A stretch of 64,000 nt of DNA from Chloroflexota bacterium (GCA_021786265.1 JAJYNP010000084.1:15857-79856); one strand, 5' to 3'; positions 8,864 to 17,315 are shown, counted from the stretch's first letter. The notes: generated by a model not told the origin, from the sequence alone. Translations and numbers: made by a program.

Positions 8864-9454
8864 ATGATCCGCCGAGCCCGTCCGTCCGACGCACCCGCGA
8901 TCCACGCGCTGATCCACCGCTACTCGGGCAGGGATCTCCTGCTGCCGCGCCCGCTCACCGACATCTACGAGCGGATCCGCGACTTCTGGGTGGCGGTGGA
9001 CGGCGGGCAGGTGGTGGGCTGCGCCGCGCTCCGCATCTGGTGGCACGACCTCGCCGAGGTCCGCTCGCTCGCGGTCGCGCCCGAGGCCGAGGGGCACGGG
9101 TACGGGGCGAGGCTGGTCGACGCCGTCGCCGCGGAGGCCACGCGGTTCGGGGTCCGGAACCTCTTCGCGCTCACCCGCATCCCCGAGTGGTTCGGGCGCA
9201 ACGGGTTCGTGGCGGTCGACCGGGCCGTCCTCTACCACAAGGTGTGGGGCGACTGCGCGAGCTGCCCGAAGCGCGACGCGTGCGACGAGGTGGCCGTGGT
9301 GCGCCCGCTCGTCCCCGGGGCCGCCGACCGGCTGGTCAACCCCGACCGGCGCGTGACCGAGCGCGTGGCGCACGTGGTGCCGCCGCGGGCACCGGGGATG
9401 GCCGAGCGGCCCGGGCTGCCGGCCCTGCCGGTCTTCGTCCACGAGGAACGCTGA
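8864..9454 (+). CDS. argA: GNAT acetyltransferase, probable short ArgA (N-acetylglutamate synthase)
   Basis: GNAT-fold N-acetyltransferase. EVRSLAVAPEAEGHGYGARL (residues about 66-85) is the acetyl-CoA binding motif A, and the C-terminal part carries YHKVWGDCASCPKRDACDE, a Cys-rich tail characteristic of the short single-domain N-acetylglutamate synthases known from actinobacteria and other phyla that lack the kinase-like domain of E. coli ArgA. Location immediately after argG supports a role in making N-acetylglutamate. A further 45 residues beyond the Cys motif are Pro/Val-rich and unexplained. There is no strong ribosome site; an ATGATG lies 14 bases upstream. Other GNAT substrates remain possible. 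Confidence 0.7.
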   Translation: MIRRARPSDAPAIHALIHRYSGRDLLLPRPLTDIYERIRDFWVAVDGGQVVGCAALRIWWHDLAEVRSLAVAPEAEGHGYGARLVDAVAAEATRFGVRNLFALTRIPEWFGRNGFVAVDRAVLYHKVWGDCASCPKRDACDEVAVVRPLVPGAADRLVNPDRRVTERVAHVVPPRAPGMAERPGLPALPVFVHEER

Positions 9455-9487
9455 GCGCCCACCGCGCGCCGGGCGTCCGGCGGGCGA

Positions 9488-9724
9488 CTAGGCGAAGAGC
9501 CACTCCGCGATGTCGCCGGGTGAAGGGATCCGACCGACGCTGACCACCTTGCCGTCGATCACGAGCCCTGGCGTGCTCATGACCCCGTAGGCCAGGATCT
9601 GGCGGTAGTCGGTCACCTTGACGATCTCCGCCTCCACGGCGGCCATCGCGACGGCCTGCCGGGCGTTGGCCTCCAGGCGCTGGCAGTTGGGGCAGCCGGG
9701 CCCCAGGACCTCGATCTTCTTCAT
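9488..9724 (-). CDS. Small thioredoxin-like protein with CPNC motif
   Basis: A 78-residue mini-thioredoxin of the thioredoxin_3 (redox-active disulfide protein 2) family. MKKIEVLGPGCPNCQRLEAN places a CPNC redox motif at residues 11-14, and the cis-proline segment STPGLVIDGKVV follows. Family members sit beside DUF318 permeases and ArsR regulators, as here, and are thought to handle thiolated metal or organoarsenical substrates. The ATG is preceded by AAGGAG. It is the last gene of the arsR-permease-thioredoxin operon. Confidence 0.88.
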   Translation of the reverse strand: MKKIEVLGPGCPNCQRLEANARQAVAMAAVEAEIVKVTDYRQILAYGVMSTPGLVIDGKVVSVGRIPSPGDIAEWLFA

Positions 9725-9777
9725 GCGGTGCGGCTCCTTCCGGAAGGTGGCGACCGCGCGCGGGCGCGCGCGCCGGA

Positions 9778-10824
9778 TCAAGCGATGATCGCGTTGAACA
9801 GGTAGCCGATGCAGAGGATCCCGATCGTCACCACGGTGGCGAAGATCGCGATGAGCTGCGGCTTGATGACCCGCCGCAGGATGATGAACTCGGGCAGGCT
9901 GATCGCTGTGATCGCCATCATGAAGGCGAGCGTGGTGCCGAGCGGCATGCCCTTGCCCAGCAGCGCCTGCACGATCGGGATGGTGCCCGCGGCGTTCGAG
10001 TAGAGCGGGATCGCGATCAGCACCACGATCGGCACTGCGAACGGGTTCGAGCGTCCGCCGATGGCCGCCACGAGCTCGGTCGGTGCGTAGCCGTGGATCA
10101 GCGCGCCGATGCCGATCCCGATGAGCAGGTAGGGCGTGATGCGCCGCACGAGGTCGACGGTGTACCGCCAGGCGTCGGTGATCCGGTCGGACCAGGTGAG
10201 CTTCACCTCGGCCATCTGCCCGCCCGTGCCCTGCAGCTCCCAGACGTACGGCTCGACGTAGCGCTCCAGGTGCAGCGCGCCGATGATGAGCCCGCCGACG
10301 ATCGCCACGGTCAGCCCGGCAGCCACGTACACCAGCGCGATCTCGGGGCCGAAGAGCCCCCACAGCAGGACCAGCGCCACCTCGTTGACCATCGGCGAGC
10401 TGATCAGGAAGGCGAAGGTGACGCCGAGCGGGATCCCGGCCTCCACGAACCCGATGAAGAGCGGCACCGCAGAGCAGGAGCAGAAGGGCGTGACGATGCC
10501 GAACGCCGCGGAGGCGACGCTGCCGGCGAGCGTGCCGCGCCCGGCCAGGGCGGCCCGCACCCGCTCGGGCGGGAAGAAGCTCCGGATGAGCGTGACCACG
10601 GTCACGATGCCGAGCAGGAGCAGCAGCACCTTCGGCACGTCGGCGAGGAAGAAGTCCACCGCGCCGCCGAGATGCGAGCCGCGTTCCAGGCGCATCAGGT
10701 CGTAGCTGATCCAGTCCGCCAGCGGGGCCTCCGCGAACCAGGCGATGAGCCAGGCGACCACGCCGACGGTGACGATCACCGACAGCGACGGCCGCCGGCC
10801 GCGGGTGAGCGAGAGCGTGGTCAC
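9778..10824 (-). CDS. DUF318 / ArsP-type (YraQ, SO_0444) permease
   Basis: Polytopic membrane permease of 348 residues with about eight to ten hydrophobic segments in two halves. TPFCSCSAVPLFIGFVEAGI (about residue 105) is the hallmark of the family, and its Cys pair is proposed to contact thiophilic metal or organoarsenical substrates. Characterised relatives include ArsP (trivalent organoarsenical efflux) and SO_0444 (copper/zinc/arsenic). The GTG start at 10824 overlaps the arsR stop and has GGAGG upstream; an upstream extension is Arg/Pro-rich and lies antisense of nothing conserved. With no ArsB or Acr3 in the window, this is the likeliest efflux partner of the nearby ArsA-ArsD, but that coupling is inference. 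Confidence 0.85.
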   Translation of the reverse strand: MTTLSLTRGRRPSLSVIVTVGVVAWLIAWFAEAPLADWISYDLMRLERGSHLGGAVDFFLADVPKVLLLLLGIVTVVTLIRSFFPPERVRAALAGRGTLAGSVASAAFGIVTPFCSCSAVPLFIGFVEAGIPLGVTFAFLISSPMVNEVALVLLWGLFGPEIALVYVAAGLTVAIVGGLIIGALHLERYVEPYVWELQGTGGQMAEVKLTWSDRITDAWRYTVDLVRRITPYLLIGIGIGALIHGYAPTELVAAIGGRSNPFAVPIVVLIAIPLYSNAAGTIPIVQALLGKGMPLGTTLAFMMAITAISLPEFIILRRVIKPQLIAIFATVVTIGILCIGYLFNAIIA

Positions 10825-11159
10825 GCGGAAACCTCCAGGAGGGTGCGCAGCGCGGCGAGCGCGGCCGCGCAGGCCGCCTCGTCGCGCTCGTAGTAGACGC
10901 GCCGGGTGTCGGCGCCGGGCCGGCTGGCGCGCACGAGGCCCGCCTCGCGCAGGCGGGCAAGGTGGTTGCTCACGTTGTTCTGCCGCTCGCCGAGCGCGGC
11001 CGCCATCTCGCACACGCAGTACGGGCCGTCCCGCAGGATCTCGAGGATGCCCGCCCGGGTGCGGTCGGCCAGGAGGGCTGCGGCCGCGAGCGGCGCGTCC
11101 ACGTCGGGCGCGGGCAACTCCAGGCGCAGGTCCGGCAGCACGGGAAGCTCAACAGGCAT
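10821..11159 (-). CDS. ArsR/SmtB-family metalloregulator (first)
   Basis: Winged-helix repressor of 112 residues. CVCEMAAAL in the DNA-recognition region matches the ELCVCDL arsenite/antimonite site of ArsR proteins. RQNNVSNHLARLREAGLVRA is the recognition helix and RRVYYER is the wing. It is the first gene of an operon with the DUF318 permease and mini-thioredoxin (GTGA overlap), so derepression by As(III) or a related thiophilic metal is expected. GAGGAGG precedes the ATG. A candidate operator lies 55-80 bases upstream. Confidence 0.9.
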   Translation of the reverse strand: MPVELPVLPDLRLELPAPDVDAPLAAAALLADRTRAGILEILRDGPYCVCEMAAALGERQNNVSNHLARLREAGLVRASRPGADTRRVYYERDEAACAAALAALRTLLEVSA

Positions 11160-11213
11160 GGCGGTCCTCCTCGTGAAACGGCCGGCGTGGGATGAAACGG
11201 ATCGAGGAACTCA

Positions 11214-11238
11214 ACATCTCAGTAGAAAGTGTGTCAAG
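11214..11238 (-). promoter_or_regulatory. Shared 25-base promoter/operator element, copy A
   Basis: On the minus strand this reads CTTGACACAC, six variable bases, then CTGAGATGT. It contains a perfect TTGACA -35 hexamer, and the conserved CTGAGATGT falls where a -10 or an overlapping operator would lie. Twenty of 25 bases match a second copy at 19261-19285. It stands 55 bases before arsR. Confidence 0.55.
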
Positions 11239-11305
11239 CGGTGATGTGGCGCACAGGCCCAGACAGCCCCCAGCCGTGGGCCGCCCGGCAGGTTTCGGGC
11301 CTCGG

Positions 11306-11674
11306 TCAGCAGCTTCCCGACGACACCAGGCGTCCGAAGTCGATCCCGAGCGTGCCCCCGATGCGCAGTGCGACCCCGGGCAGGAACGAGCGCGCCTCGT
11401 TCGACGCGCGCAGGTACTCCATGATGGTCGGATCGGCGCGTACGGCGGCCTGCCTGACGCGCAGTGCATTGATCTGTTCCTGGCTGGGCGCCAGGCCCGC
11501 GGCCTGGAGTCGACCAAGCGTTTCCTGCTCTTCCCGGAGGCTTGAGAGGATCAGCTGGGCATTGGCGTCGCGGGCGAGGGCGGTGTCGGCGGAGCGGAAC
11601 GCGGCGAGAGCCGGGACTCGGGCCAGCGAGCGGCCGAGCTCGGTGGCGGCGGCCTCCACGGTTGCGTCGAGCAT
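11306..11674 (-). CDS. YlbF-family protein with Cys-ending tail
   Basis: All-helical 122-residue protein of the YlbF/YmcA (Com_YlbF) family; the pattern ATELGRSLARVPALAAFRSA followed by ILSSLREEQETLGRLQ is the paired-helix fold. In Bacillus, YlbF-YmcA-YaaT bind Fe-S clusters and affect RNA processing and development. Here the gene lies in an arsenic operon, and the C-terminus GIDFGRLVSSGSC ends in Cys. The ATG at 11674 has AAAGGAG seven bases upstream, in preference to the GTG at 11695. It is the paralogue and neighbour of the next gene. A metal- or cluster-related function is inference. Confidence 0.75.
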   Translation of the reverse strand: MLDATVEAAATELGRSLARVPALAAFRSADTALARDANAQLILSSLREEQETLGRLQAAGLAPSQEQINALRVRQAAVRADPTIMEYLRASNEARSFLPGVALRIGGTLGIDFGRLVSSGSC

Positions 11675-11687
11675 CACGGGGCTCCTT

Positions 11688-12134
11688 TCAGCCACAGCAC
11701 TTGCTGCCGCAGTTGGCGGCGAAGTCGATCCCGATCTCGCCGCTCACGATCGCGGCCGCCTGGCGGCACACGTCCGCGAGCGCGGCCTGGGCGGCCACGT
11801 AACGGGCCACGGCCGGAGTCTCGAGCATCGCCGTCTGCAGGCGCTCCAGATCGCCCTGGTGCTCGGCGCTCAGCGTCCGGAACGTGAGCTCCACGCGCAG
11901 CTCGTCCTGGCGGCGCTCGAAGGCGGCGATGGCCGCCTGGGCGTCCTCGTCTGCCGCCAGCTCCCGGTCGGCCCGGACCAGCGCCGCGTACTCCGCGCTC
12001 TGGTGGAGCGCCAGCCCGAGCGCGTCCGCGGCAGAGAGGGCCTGGAGCTCCATGTCCCCGACCCCGGCCGGCTCGATGGTGACGTGGTCCGGAAGCCTCC
12101 GGGACGGGTTGGTGACGCCCTGCGTCGCGGTCAT
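11688..12134 (-). CDS. YlbF-family protein with CGSKCCG tail
   Basis: A 148-residue helical YlbF-family protein, paralogous to its downstream neighbour. Both end in GEIGIDF/GTLGIDF-type segments, but this one finishes with CGSKCCG, giving three clustered cysteines able to bind a soft metal or cluster. A 45-residue N-terminal extension precedes the YlbF core. It starts 20 bases after arsA and is clearly co-transcribed. The Cys tail and the company of ArsA and ArsD suggest a metallochaperone or a cluster-binding partner of the pump, which is a hypothesis rather than a known role. Confidence 0.75.
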   Translation of the reverse strand: MTATQGVTNPSRRLPDHVTIEPAGVGDMELQALSAADALGLALHQSAEYAALVRADRELAADEDAQAAIAAFERRQDELRVELTFRTLSAEHQGDLERLQTAMLETPAVARYVAAQAALADVCRQAAAIVSGEIGIDFAANCGSKCCG

Positions 12135-12153
12135 GTCGTACTCCTCATCTGCT

Positions 12154-14019
12154 TCAGGCGGCCGCGGTCGCGGCGAAGAGCCGCTCGCCCATGTCGGCGA
12201 GCCGATCCAGGCCCGCCACCTCCCCGTCGACCAGCGGGGCCTCGAGGATCGGCGCGTCGAATCGCCGGTCGATCTCGGCGAGGTAGCGCTGCTGCATCCG
12301 CCGGCGCGCCTGCGTGTACGGGGTCGTGCACGCGTCCGCCGGCAGCACCATGTTGGCCACCACCAGGCCCAATGGGATCCCCACGCTTGCCAGCTCGTCG
12401 ATCGCGCGGGCGGCCTCCACGATCGGCGTCGCCTCCGGGTACATGACGAAGGCGAAGGTGCTCTGCGATGGGTCGCGCATCATGTCGATCACGCGCCCGA
12501 AGCGGGCCCTGGCGACATCGTCGGCCGCCGCGGTGTCGACCGAGGCGAACACCTTGACGTCGAGCTGGCGGCTCCAGTCGATCGGCAGCTCCAGCAGGCG
12601 CAGCGTGTGCCCCGTCGGGGCCGTGTCGATGACCGTCACGTCGTACGTGTCGCGACTCGCGAGGTCGATGAACCGGTCGAACGCGGCGATCTCCTCGGTG
12701 CAGGGCGAGTCGAGCTCCTCGCGCATGGCGGCGATCGCGTCTGCGCTCCGCCCGCGTGCGACGGCGTCGCCGATGATCCGTTCCGTGCAGGCGGCCGCGG
12801 CGGCCCGGGCATCCACCCGCGCGGCCCACAGGCCTGGCACCCCCTCGACCGGCCCCGGTTCGGAGTCGACGGCGACCCCGAGGACGTCGCCGATGTGAGC
12901 GGCGGGATCGGTGGTCACGAGCAGGGTCCGGTAACCGCGGGCCGCCAGCCAGACCGCGGTCGTGCATGACACGGCGGTCTTGCCGACGCCACCCTTGCCG
13001 GCGAAGAAGACGGTGCGCGGGCCGCCATCGGGCAGCAGGCGCGTCATGGGCGCGTCCCGGTCTGGCAGCAGGGTCGGCAAGCCGGACGCCTGGGAGGCCT
13101 CGTGCCCGAACACCGGACGCTCGACCCGTTCGTCTCGGAGCAGCGGAGCGACGGCGCGCAGTCGGTCGATCCCCCGGACCTCGCCGTCGAGGAGCGGGAC
13201 GTGCCGGGCCGGCATCGGCAGCCGACTGGCGATCTCGCCGAGGTACCGGTGCTGCATGGCGATCCGCGCGGCGAAGAACGGGTTCTCCCCCTCCTCGCCC
13301 GGCAGGATCCCGTTCACGATCAGTTCGGTGGTCGCGATCCCCAGGCGCCCGAGCTCCGCGCTCGAGCGGGCCGTCTCGCGGATCGCGGTCGCCTCGGGTT
13401 GCAGGACGAACACGAAGCGGGTCTGGCCCGGGTCCCGCAGCGCGTTCAGCGCGCGCTCGTACTTCGCCTTCGCCTCGCCGATCGCCGCGGCCGGGCCGAT
13501 GCAGGTCTGCCCGTTGCCAGCCTCCGCCTCCGTGATGCTCTTCGTCCATGCCTCGGGGAGCTCGAGGAGCCGGACCGTGTGACCGGTGGGGGCGGTATCG
13601 AAGATCACCAGGTCGAACGCCTTCTCCGACCCGGGATCGAGCAGGGCGATCGGGTCCAGGAAGTCGGCGAACCGGTCGAAGGCCGCGACCTCGGCGGTGC
13701 AGGGCGAGGCCAGCTGCTCCTCCATGACCTTGACGATCTCCGGCGGGAAGATCGCGCGGATGGGCGCCAGGGTCCGATCGGTGTACTCGGCCGTGGCCCG
13801 GTCGGGGTCGATCTCCATGGCCCACAGGTTGGGGACGCCGCGGATCGCGGTCACCCGGTGGCCGATCGGCTGCTCGAACACGTCGGCCAGGTTGGATGCG
13901 GGATCCGTGGTGACGATCAGCGTGCGCCGGCCCGCATCGGCCTCGGCGACGGCGGTGGTGCAGGCCATGGTGGTCTTGCCAACACCGCCCTTGCCGGAGA
14001 AGAAGAGGAAGCTGCTCAT
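12154..14019 (-). CDS. arsA: Two-domain arsenical pump ATPase ArsA
   Basis: A 621-residue tandem ATPase of the ArsA/Get3 family. P-loops GKGGVGKTTMACTTA (residue about 10) and GKGGVGKTAVSCTTA (about 337) mark the two halves, and DTAPTGHT signal-transducing motifs occur in both. The Cys pairs DSPCTEEIAAFDRF and ASPCTAEVAAFDRF match the metal-site region of ArsA (Cys113/Cys422 equivalents). It energises arsenite extrusion with a membrane partner; neither ArsB nor Acr3 is present here, leaving the DUF318 permease downstream as the candidate. It is preceded by arsD, its metallochaperone. Confidence 0.93.
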   Translation of the reverse strand: MSSFLFFSGKGGVGKTTMACTTAVAEADAGRRTLIVTTDPASNLADVFEQPIGHRVTAIRGVPNLWAMEIDPDRATAEYTDRTLAPIRAIFPPEIVKVMEEQLASPCTAEVAAFDRFADFLDPIALLDPGSEKAFDLVIFDTAPTGHTVRLLELPEAWTKSITEAEAGNGQTCIGPAAAIGEAKAKYERALNALRDPGQTRFVFVLQPEATAIRETARSSAELGRLGIATTELIVNGILPGEEGENPFFAARIAMQHRYLGEIASRLPMPARHVPLLDGEVRGIDRLRAVAPLLRDERVERPVFGHEASQASGLPTLLPDRDAPMTRLLPDGGPRTVFFAGKGGVGKTAVSCTTAVWLAARGYRTLLVTTDPAAHIGDVLGVAVDSEPGPVEGVPGLWAARVDARAAAAACTERIIGDAVARGRSADAIAAMREELDSPCTEEIAAFDRFIDLASRDTYDVTVIDTAPTGHTLRLLELPIDWSRQLDVKVFASVDTAAADDVARARFGRVIDMMRDPSQSTFAFVMYPEATPIVEAARAIDELASVGIPLGLVVANMVLPADACTTPYTQARRRMQQRYLAEIDRRFDAPILEAPLVDGEVAGLDRLADMGERLFAATAAA

Positions 14020-14101
14020 CGCGGAGGGTGTCCTTTCGGGTCGCGGGACGCGCCCAGATGTCGGGTTCGCGCAGCGGCGGCGCGCACGGGCGCCAGGTCG
14101 C

Positions 14102-14434
14102 TCAGCCGGCGCCGAGCGCCGAGCGCAGCTCGTCGAGGCTCGGGTATTGGGCCGTCTTGACCACCTGGCCCCGCACGACGGTGATGGGCAGGATCTCGAG
14201 CTGGCGCTGGCGGATCAGGTCGTAGACGGCACGGTTGCGCATGAAGGCCTGGGGTTCGGCGGTCATCATGTGCCGCGCCACGGAGAGTCCGTCGGACTGG
14301 AGCGAGAGCAGCGCCTCCGACAGGTCCACCAGGGTCGTGTCCAGGACCGGACCGCACAGGCCGGTCGGGCAGCACATCGGGGGATCGAAGATCTCGACGT
14401 CGGGTGCACCCGAAGCCATCGCCAGGTCACTCAT
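14102..14434 (-). CDS. arsD: Arsenite metallochaperone ArsD
   Basis: ArsD delivers As(III) to ArsA and weakly represses ars genes. FDPPMCCPTGLCGPVLDTTL reproduces the Cys12-Cys13-Cys18 arsenite site of the R773 protein at residues 20-27 here. The thioredoxin-like remainder ends LPITVVRGQVV..AQYPSLDEL, as in the family. It has 110 residues, within the usual 110-120. The ATG overlaps the upstream stop (ATGA), and arsA follows after 82 bases. Confidence 0.93.
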   Translation of the reverse strand: MSDLAMASGAPDVEIFDPPMCCPTGLCGPVLDTTLVDLSEALLSLQSDGLSVARHMMTAEPQAFMRNRAVYDLIRQRQLEILPITVVRGQVVKTAQYPSLDELRSALGAG

Positions 14435-14799
14435 GAGACGCGTCCTTCCGTGGTTGGAGTGAAGATCGCCGGGGATGTGATGCGGCCCGCCGACGCGGGC
14501 CCGAGGGCCTCGGCAACCGCGCGTTCGATCGCGCTGACGTTGAGCTTGCCGCCGGAGAACCGGCGCATGCCGTCGATCACGACGATCGGCAGATCCGCGA
14601 GACCGGCCGCGATGTCGGCTTCGACGTCGGGATGGAGGGCCATGTCCGGGCTGAACAGCTCGGCGTACTCGAACGCGACCCGATCGCCGAACCGCTGCTC
14701 GAGCCGCTGGTGGACGAAGGCGGCCGCGGCCCGCCAGGTCTTGCCCGACGCGCAACCGGCCGCCGGCGGCAACCCAACGATGAGCACCGAGCAGGTCAC
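14431..14799 (-). CDS. Uncharacterised thioredoxin-like protein of the ars operon
   Basis: A 122-residue protein with no family I can name. It begins VTCSVLIVGLPPAAGCASGK, with Cys at positions 3 and 16, and ends with LPIVVIDGMRRFSGGKLNVS, which resembles the cis-Pro strand and turn of thioredoxin-fold proteins such as ArsD and glutaredoxins. The GTG start overlaps the stop of the second arsR and its own stop overlaps arsD, so it is translationally coupled on both sides. A thiol-handling role in arsenic transfer is plausible from context only. Confidence 0.7.
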   Translation of the reverse strand: MTCSVLIVGLPPAAGCASGKTWRAAAAFVHQRLEQRFGDRVAFEYAELFSPDMALHPDVEADIAAGLADLPIVVIDGMRRFSGGKLNVSAIERAVAEALGPASAGRITSPAIFTPTTEGRVS

Positions 14800-15206
14800 G
14801 GCGCGACCTCGAGGCGCCGCAGGCCGGGCGACTCGCGCCGGCCTGCCGGCCCCACGGGCAGCGAAGTGCCGCAGTCCGTGCACAGGCAGGTCGTCGCGGC
14901 CGCATCCGTCGGGGTGAGCAGCTGATCGAGCGCACGGCGCAGCTGCGCGACCCGCTCGAGGTCCAGCGAGTAGTAGACCCAGCGGCCAGCGTGGCGCTCG
15001 CGGAGGAGGCCGCTCGCGCGCAGGACGCGCAGGTGGTGCGAGACCAGCGCGGTGCTCACACCGAGCGCCGCCCCGACATCGCACACGCAGTGCTCACCGT
15101 GGCCGAGCAGGGCAATGACTCGTGCGCGTGACGGCTCGGCGATGGCGCGCAGGGCATCGAGCGTCTCCTGCGGGAGGCTGGGTGCTTCGGTCGGCGTCTC
15201 AAACAT
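14796..15206 (-). CDS. arsR: ArsR/SmtB-family metalloregulator (second)
   Basis: A 136-residue winged-helix repressor that heads the arsD-arsA operon. EHCVCDVGAALGVSTALVSH carries the CVC arsenite motif at the start of the recognition helix. A C-terminal extension holds a second Cys group, CLCTDC, near residue 108, suggesting an extra soft-metal site. There is no Shine-Dalgarno; TAGAAT lies seven bases before the ATG, so the transcript is probably leaderless, with a palindromic operator overlapping that -10 box. Confidence 0.92.
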   Translation of the reverse strand: MFETPTEAPSLPQETLDALRAIAEPSRARVIALLGHGEHCVCDVGAALGVSTALVSHHLRVLRASGLLRERHAGRWVYYSLDLERVAQLRRALDQLLTPTDAAATTCLCTDCGTSLPVGPAGRRESPGLRRLEVAP

Positions 15207-15212
15207 GGCGTC

Positions 15213-15229
15213 ATTCTAACGGGCGTTAG
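15213..15229 (-). promoter_or_regulatory. ArsR operator overlapping a leaderless -10 box
   Basis: CTAAC at 15216-15220 and GTTAG at 15225-15229 form an inverted repeat around GGGC, and TAGAAT (minus strand, 15218-15213) is a -10 box ending seven bases before the arsR ATG at 15206. A related TTAGAGTCA stands at 15241-15249. Overlap of dyad and -10 fits autorepression by the adjacent ArsR. Confidence 0.55.
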
Positions 15230-15560
15230 TCAAACAGGTATTAGAGTCACTTCGTCCACTGATCCATGCCGTCCGGCCCGTCTTCATCGAGAGGTCGCCG
15301 GTCGCAGCGCGGGAGGTGGTCACCGGGCGCTCCAGCCGCTGTCCGCGTGCACCTCGCTCCTGGTGACACGCGAGGCCGCATCGCTGACAACGGAGAGGCC
15401 GAGGGATGCCACCTCCTCGGGTCTGCCGGACGCCGGGACCCCACGGTATCACCCGGCACACCACCACGGGCCGCGGTCCATCGACCGGAGTGGGTGCCTC
15501 GTTTGCGGCTGCTCTCTGTACCGCCGCATGGCGGATGGATCGCGAGGAGCACAGGGTTCG
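15230..15560. other. Intergenic region between divergent arsR and NifX-like gene
   Basis: About 330 bases with no credible gene: open frames here are short, Arg/Pro-rich and conserved in no recognisable way. The left end holds part of the arsR control region. GCGAGGAGCACAGGG just before 15561 supplies the ribosome site of the NifX-like gene. I see no further signal. Confidence 0.5.
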
Positions 15561-15956
15561 ATGAAGATCGCCATCGTCACGGAAGACGGCCGCACGGTAA
15601 GCCAGCATTTCGGTCGGGCGCCCTACTACGCCGTCTTGACCGTCGAGGGCGACGTCATCGTGGAGCGCGAGCTGCGGCCGAAGACGGGACCGCACCTCAC
15701 GGGCGCGCCGCGCGAGGAACACGCCGGATCGGGACCCCACGGCACGAGCCCGGAGGCCCAGTCGCGCCACGACCAGATGGCGCAGGCGATCGGCGATTGC
15801 TCGGCGCTCATCGCGGGCGGCATGGGACAGGGCGCGTACGATCGCTTCACCGCGCTGGGCCTGCGCCCGGTGGTGACCGAGATCCCGGGCGTGGAGGCCG
15901 CCGCCCTGGCGTATGCTCGCGGCCAGCTCCTCAACCGGGTGGAGCGCCTCGACTGA
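15561..15956 (+). CDS. NifX/NifB-C-terminal-like cofactor-binding protein
   Basis: A 131-residue protein of the dinitrogenase iron-molybdenum cofactor family (NifX/NafY/NifB C-terminal fold). MKIAIVTEDGRTVSQHFGRA is the conserved N-terminus with its HFGR motif, and GMGQGAYDRFTALGLRPVV the conserved core. A charged, His-rich insertion (residues 40-75) sits where related MTH1175-type proteins are short. No nitrogenase genes are nearby; stand-alone members are thought to bind Fe-S or Fe-Mo clusters. The neighbouring molybdoenzyme and sulfur genes give a plausible but untested context. Confidence 0.85.
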   Translation: MKIAIVTEDGRTVSQHFGRAPYYAVLTVEGDVIVERELRPKTGPHLTGAPREEHAGSGPHGTSPEAQSRHDQMAQAIGDCSALIAGGMGQGAYDRFTALGLRPVVTEIPGVEAAALAYARGQLLNRVERLD

Positions 15957-16070
15957 CGGGCTCCGTCTCGACCGGAGGCATTGCCTCGACTGGCGATCGT
16001 CCGACCATGGACCCCCCATCGACGTGAGACGGGCCGCGCGACGCCGGCCTGGCGGCGGGGCGGGACGCCC

Positions 16071-17183
16071 CTACCGCTGCCAGACCTCACCGCTGGCAAG
16101 CGCGCGCACGGTGCCCACGCTCACCACCAGCCAGAACGCGAGCAGCAACGCGAACAGGCCGACTGCCGTTGCCTCGAGGAACCCGAGGTGCCAGCTCCGC
16201 GCCAGCGCGACGGTGCTCGCCGTATATGCCCCGAGCGGGAAGGTGAAGGCCCACCACCCCAGCCCGTACGGGAGCTCCCCGCGGCGCAGGTAGGCCGCCA
16301 GCAGCAGGATCGCCGAGGCCAGCCACCACAGCCCGAAGCCCCACATGGCGGCCGCCGTCAGCGACGAGAGCTGTGCCACGACCGGCGCCATGGAACCCCA
16401 GAGCGGCGCGCCCGCCTGGGCGGTCCGCAGCAGGACCAGGCTGCCCACCCCGATCGGCCCGAGCCCGATCCAGAGCGAGGGCGCCAGGGGCGCCGCCGGC
16501 AGCGGATGGAAGATCAGCCGGTCGTACAGGAGCGAGGCCACCAGCACGAACAGCACGAACCCCATCCCCCAGAACGCGTAGGCGCCGAAGAGCAGGGCGG
16601 CCGCATCCTCGCGCCCCACGTGGGGCATCAGCGGGAGCAGGGCGAGCGGGACCACGATGTTGACCACCGGCGGGATGAACCACGCTCCGTTTGCCAGCTC
16701 GGGCCCAACAGGGTGCGTCACGAACAGCAAGTGGGCGAACAGCACGCTGACCGCGAAGGCCAGCACCAGGCCAAGCGCGGCGAGGATCGCGACGGTGAAG
16801 GCGACGTCTCCGGGCGCGCCGATCGACGGCCCGACGGTGGCGATCCCCACCGCCAGCACCAGGATGCCGCCCGGGAACGTGCCGTAGAGGGCGCCGGCCA
16901 CCGGGCTGGCCAGGTCCTGGCGCGCCGCGTCCGGGTGCTGGATCCAGCGCGCGACGTAGGGAAGCCCGAGCAGCACCGCGAGCACGGCGGCGAGCGCGAC
17001 CATGGCCACGCCGAAGGCCCTGGCGAGATCGCCGAGGCCGGCGACCTGGCCGGGGTCCTGGTAGGCGATGATCCCGACGATGGCGGTGCCCATGACGGCG
17101 CCGTACCAGCCGGGGTGGAACCCGCGCAGGCGCACCTGCGGCGCGGTGGCCGCCTCTTCCGCAGCGGACAGGGTGGTGGACAC
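16071..17183 (-). CDS. TDT-family (TehA/SLAC1/Ssu1-like) anion exporter
   Basis: A 370-residue membrane protein with ten hydrophobic segments, typical of the tellurite-resistance/dicarboxylate transporter (TDT) family. GFHPGWYGAVMGTAIVG at residue 21 and ANGAWFIPPVVNIVVPLAL near 165 are family signatures. Members include yeast sulfite exporter Ssu1, plant SLAC1 and bacterial TehA. Beside TauE/SafE, DsrE and a Ttr-like reductase, sulfite or another small sulfur anion is the most likely substrate. The GTG start has GGAGG seven bases upstream. Confidence 0.85.
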   Translation of the reverse strand: MSTTLSAAEEAATAPQVRLRGFHPGWYGAVMGTAIVGIIAYQDPGQVAGLGDLARAFGVAMVALAAVLAVLLGLPYVARWIQHPDAARQDLASPVAGALYGTFPGGILVLAVGIATVGPSIGAPGDVAFTVAILAALGLVLAFAVSVLFAHLLFVTHPVGPELANGAWFIPPVVNIVVPLALLPLMPHVGREDAAALLFGAYAFWGMGFVLFVLVASLLYDRLIFHPLPAAPLAPSLWIGLGPIGVGSLVLLRTAQAGAPLWGSMAPVVAQLSSLTAAAMWGFGLWWLASAILLLAAYLRRGELPYGLGWWAFTFPLGAYTASTVALARSWHLGFLEATAVGLFALLLAFWLVVSVGTVRALASGEVWQR

Positions 17184-17315
17184 GATAGGACCTCCGAGAA
17201 CAACTGACGAACGAACCGGGGAGCCGGGACGCTCGTCAGGGTGGGGAGGGGCACCCGCGACGCGCCGGGCAGCGCCGCGCCGCGGGCCGCCTGCGAGGAC
17301 GCACGACGAGTCGCA

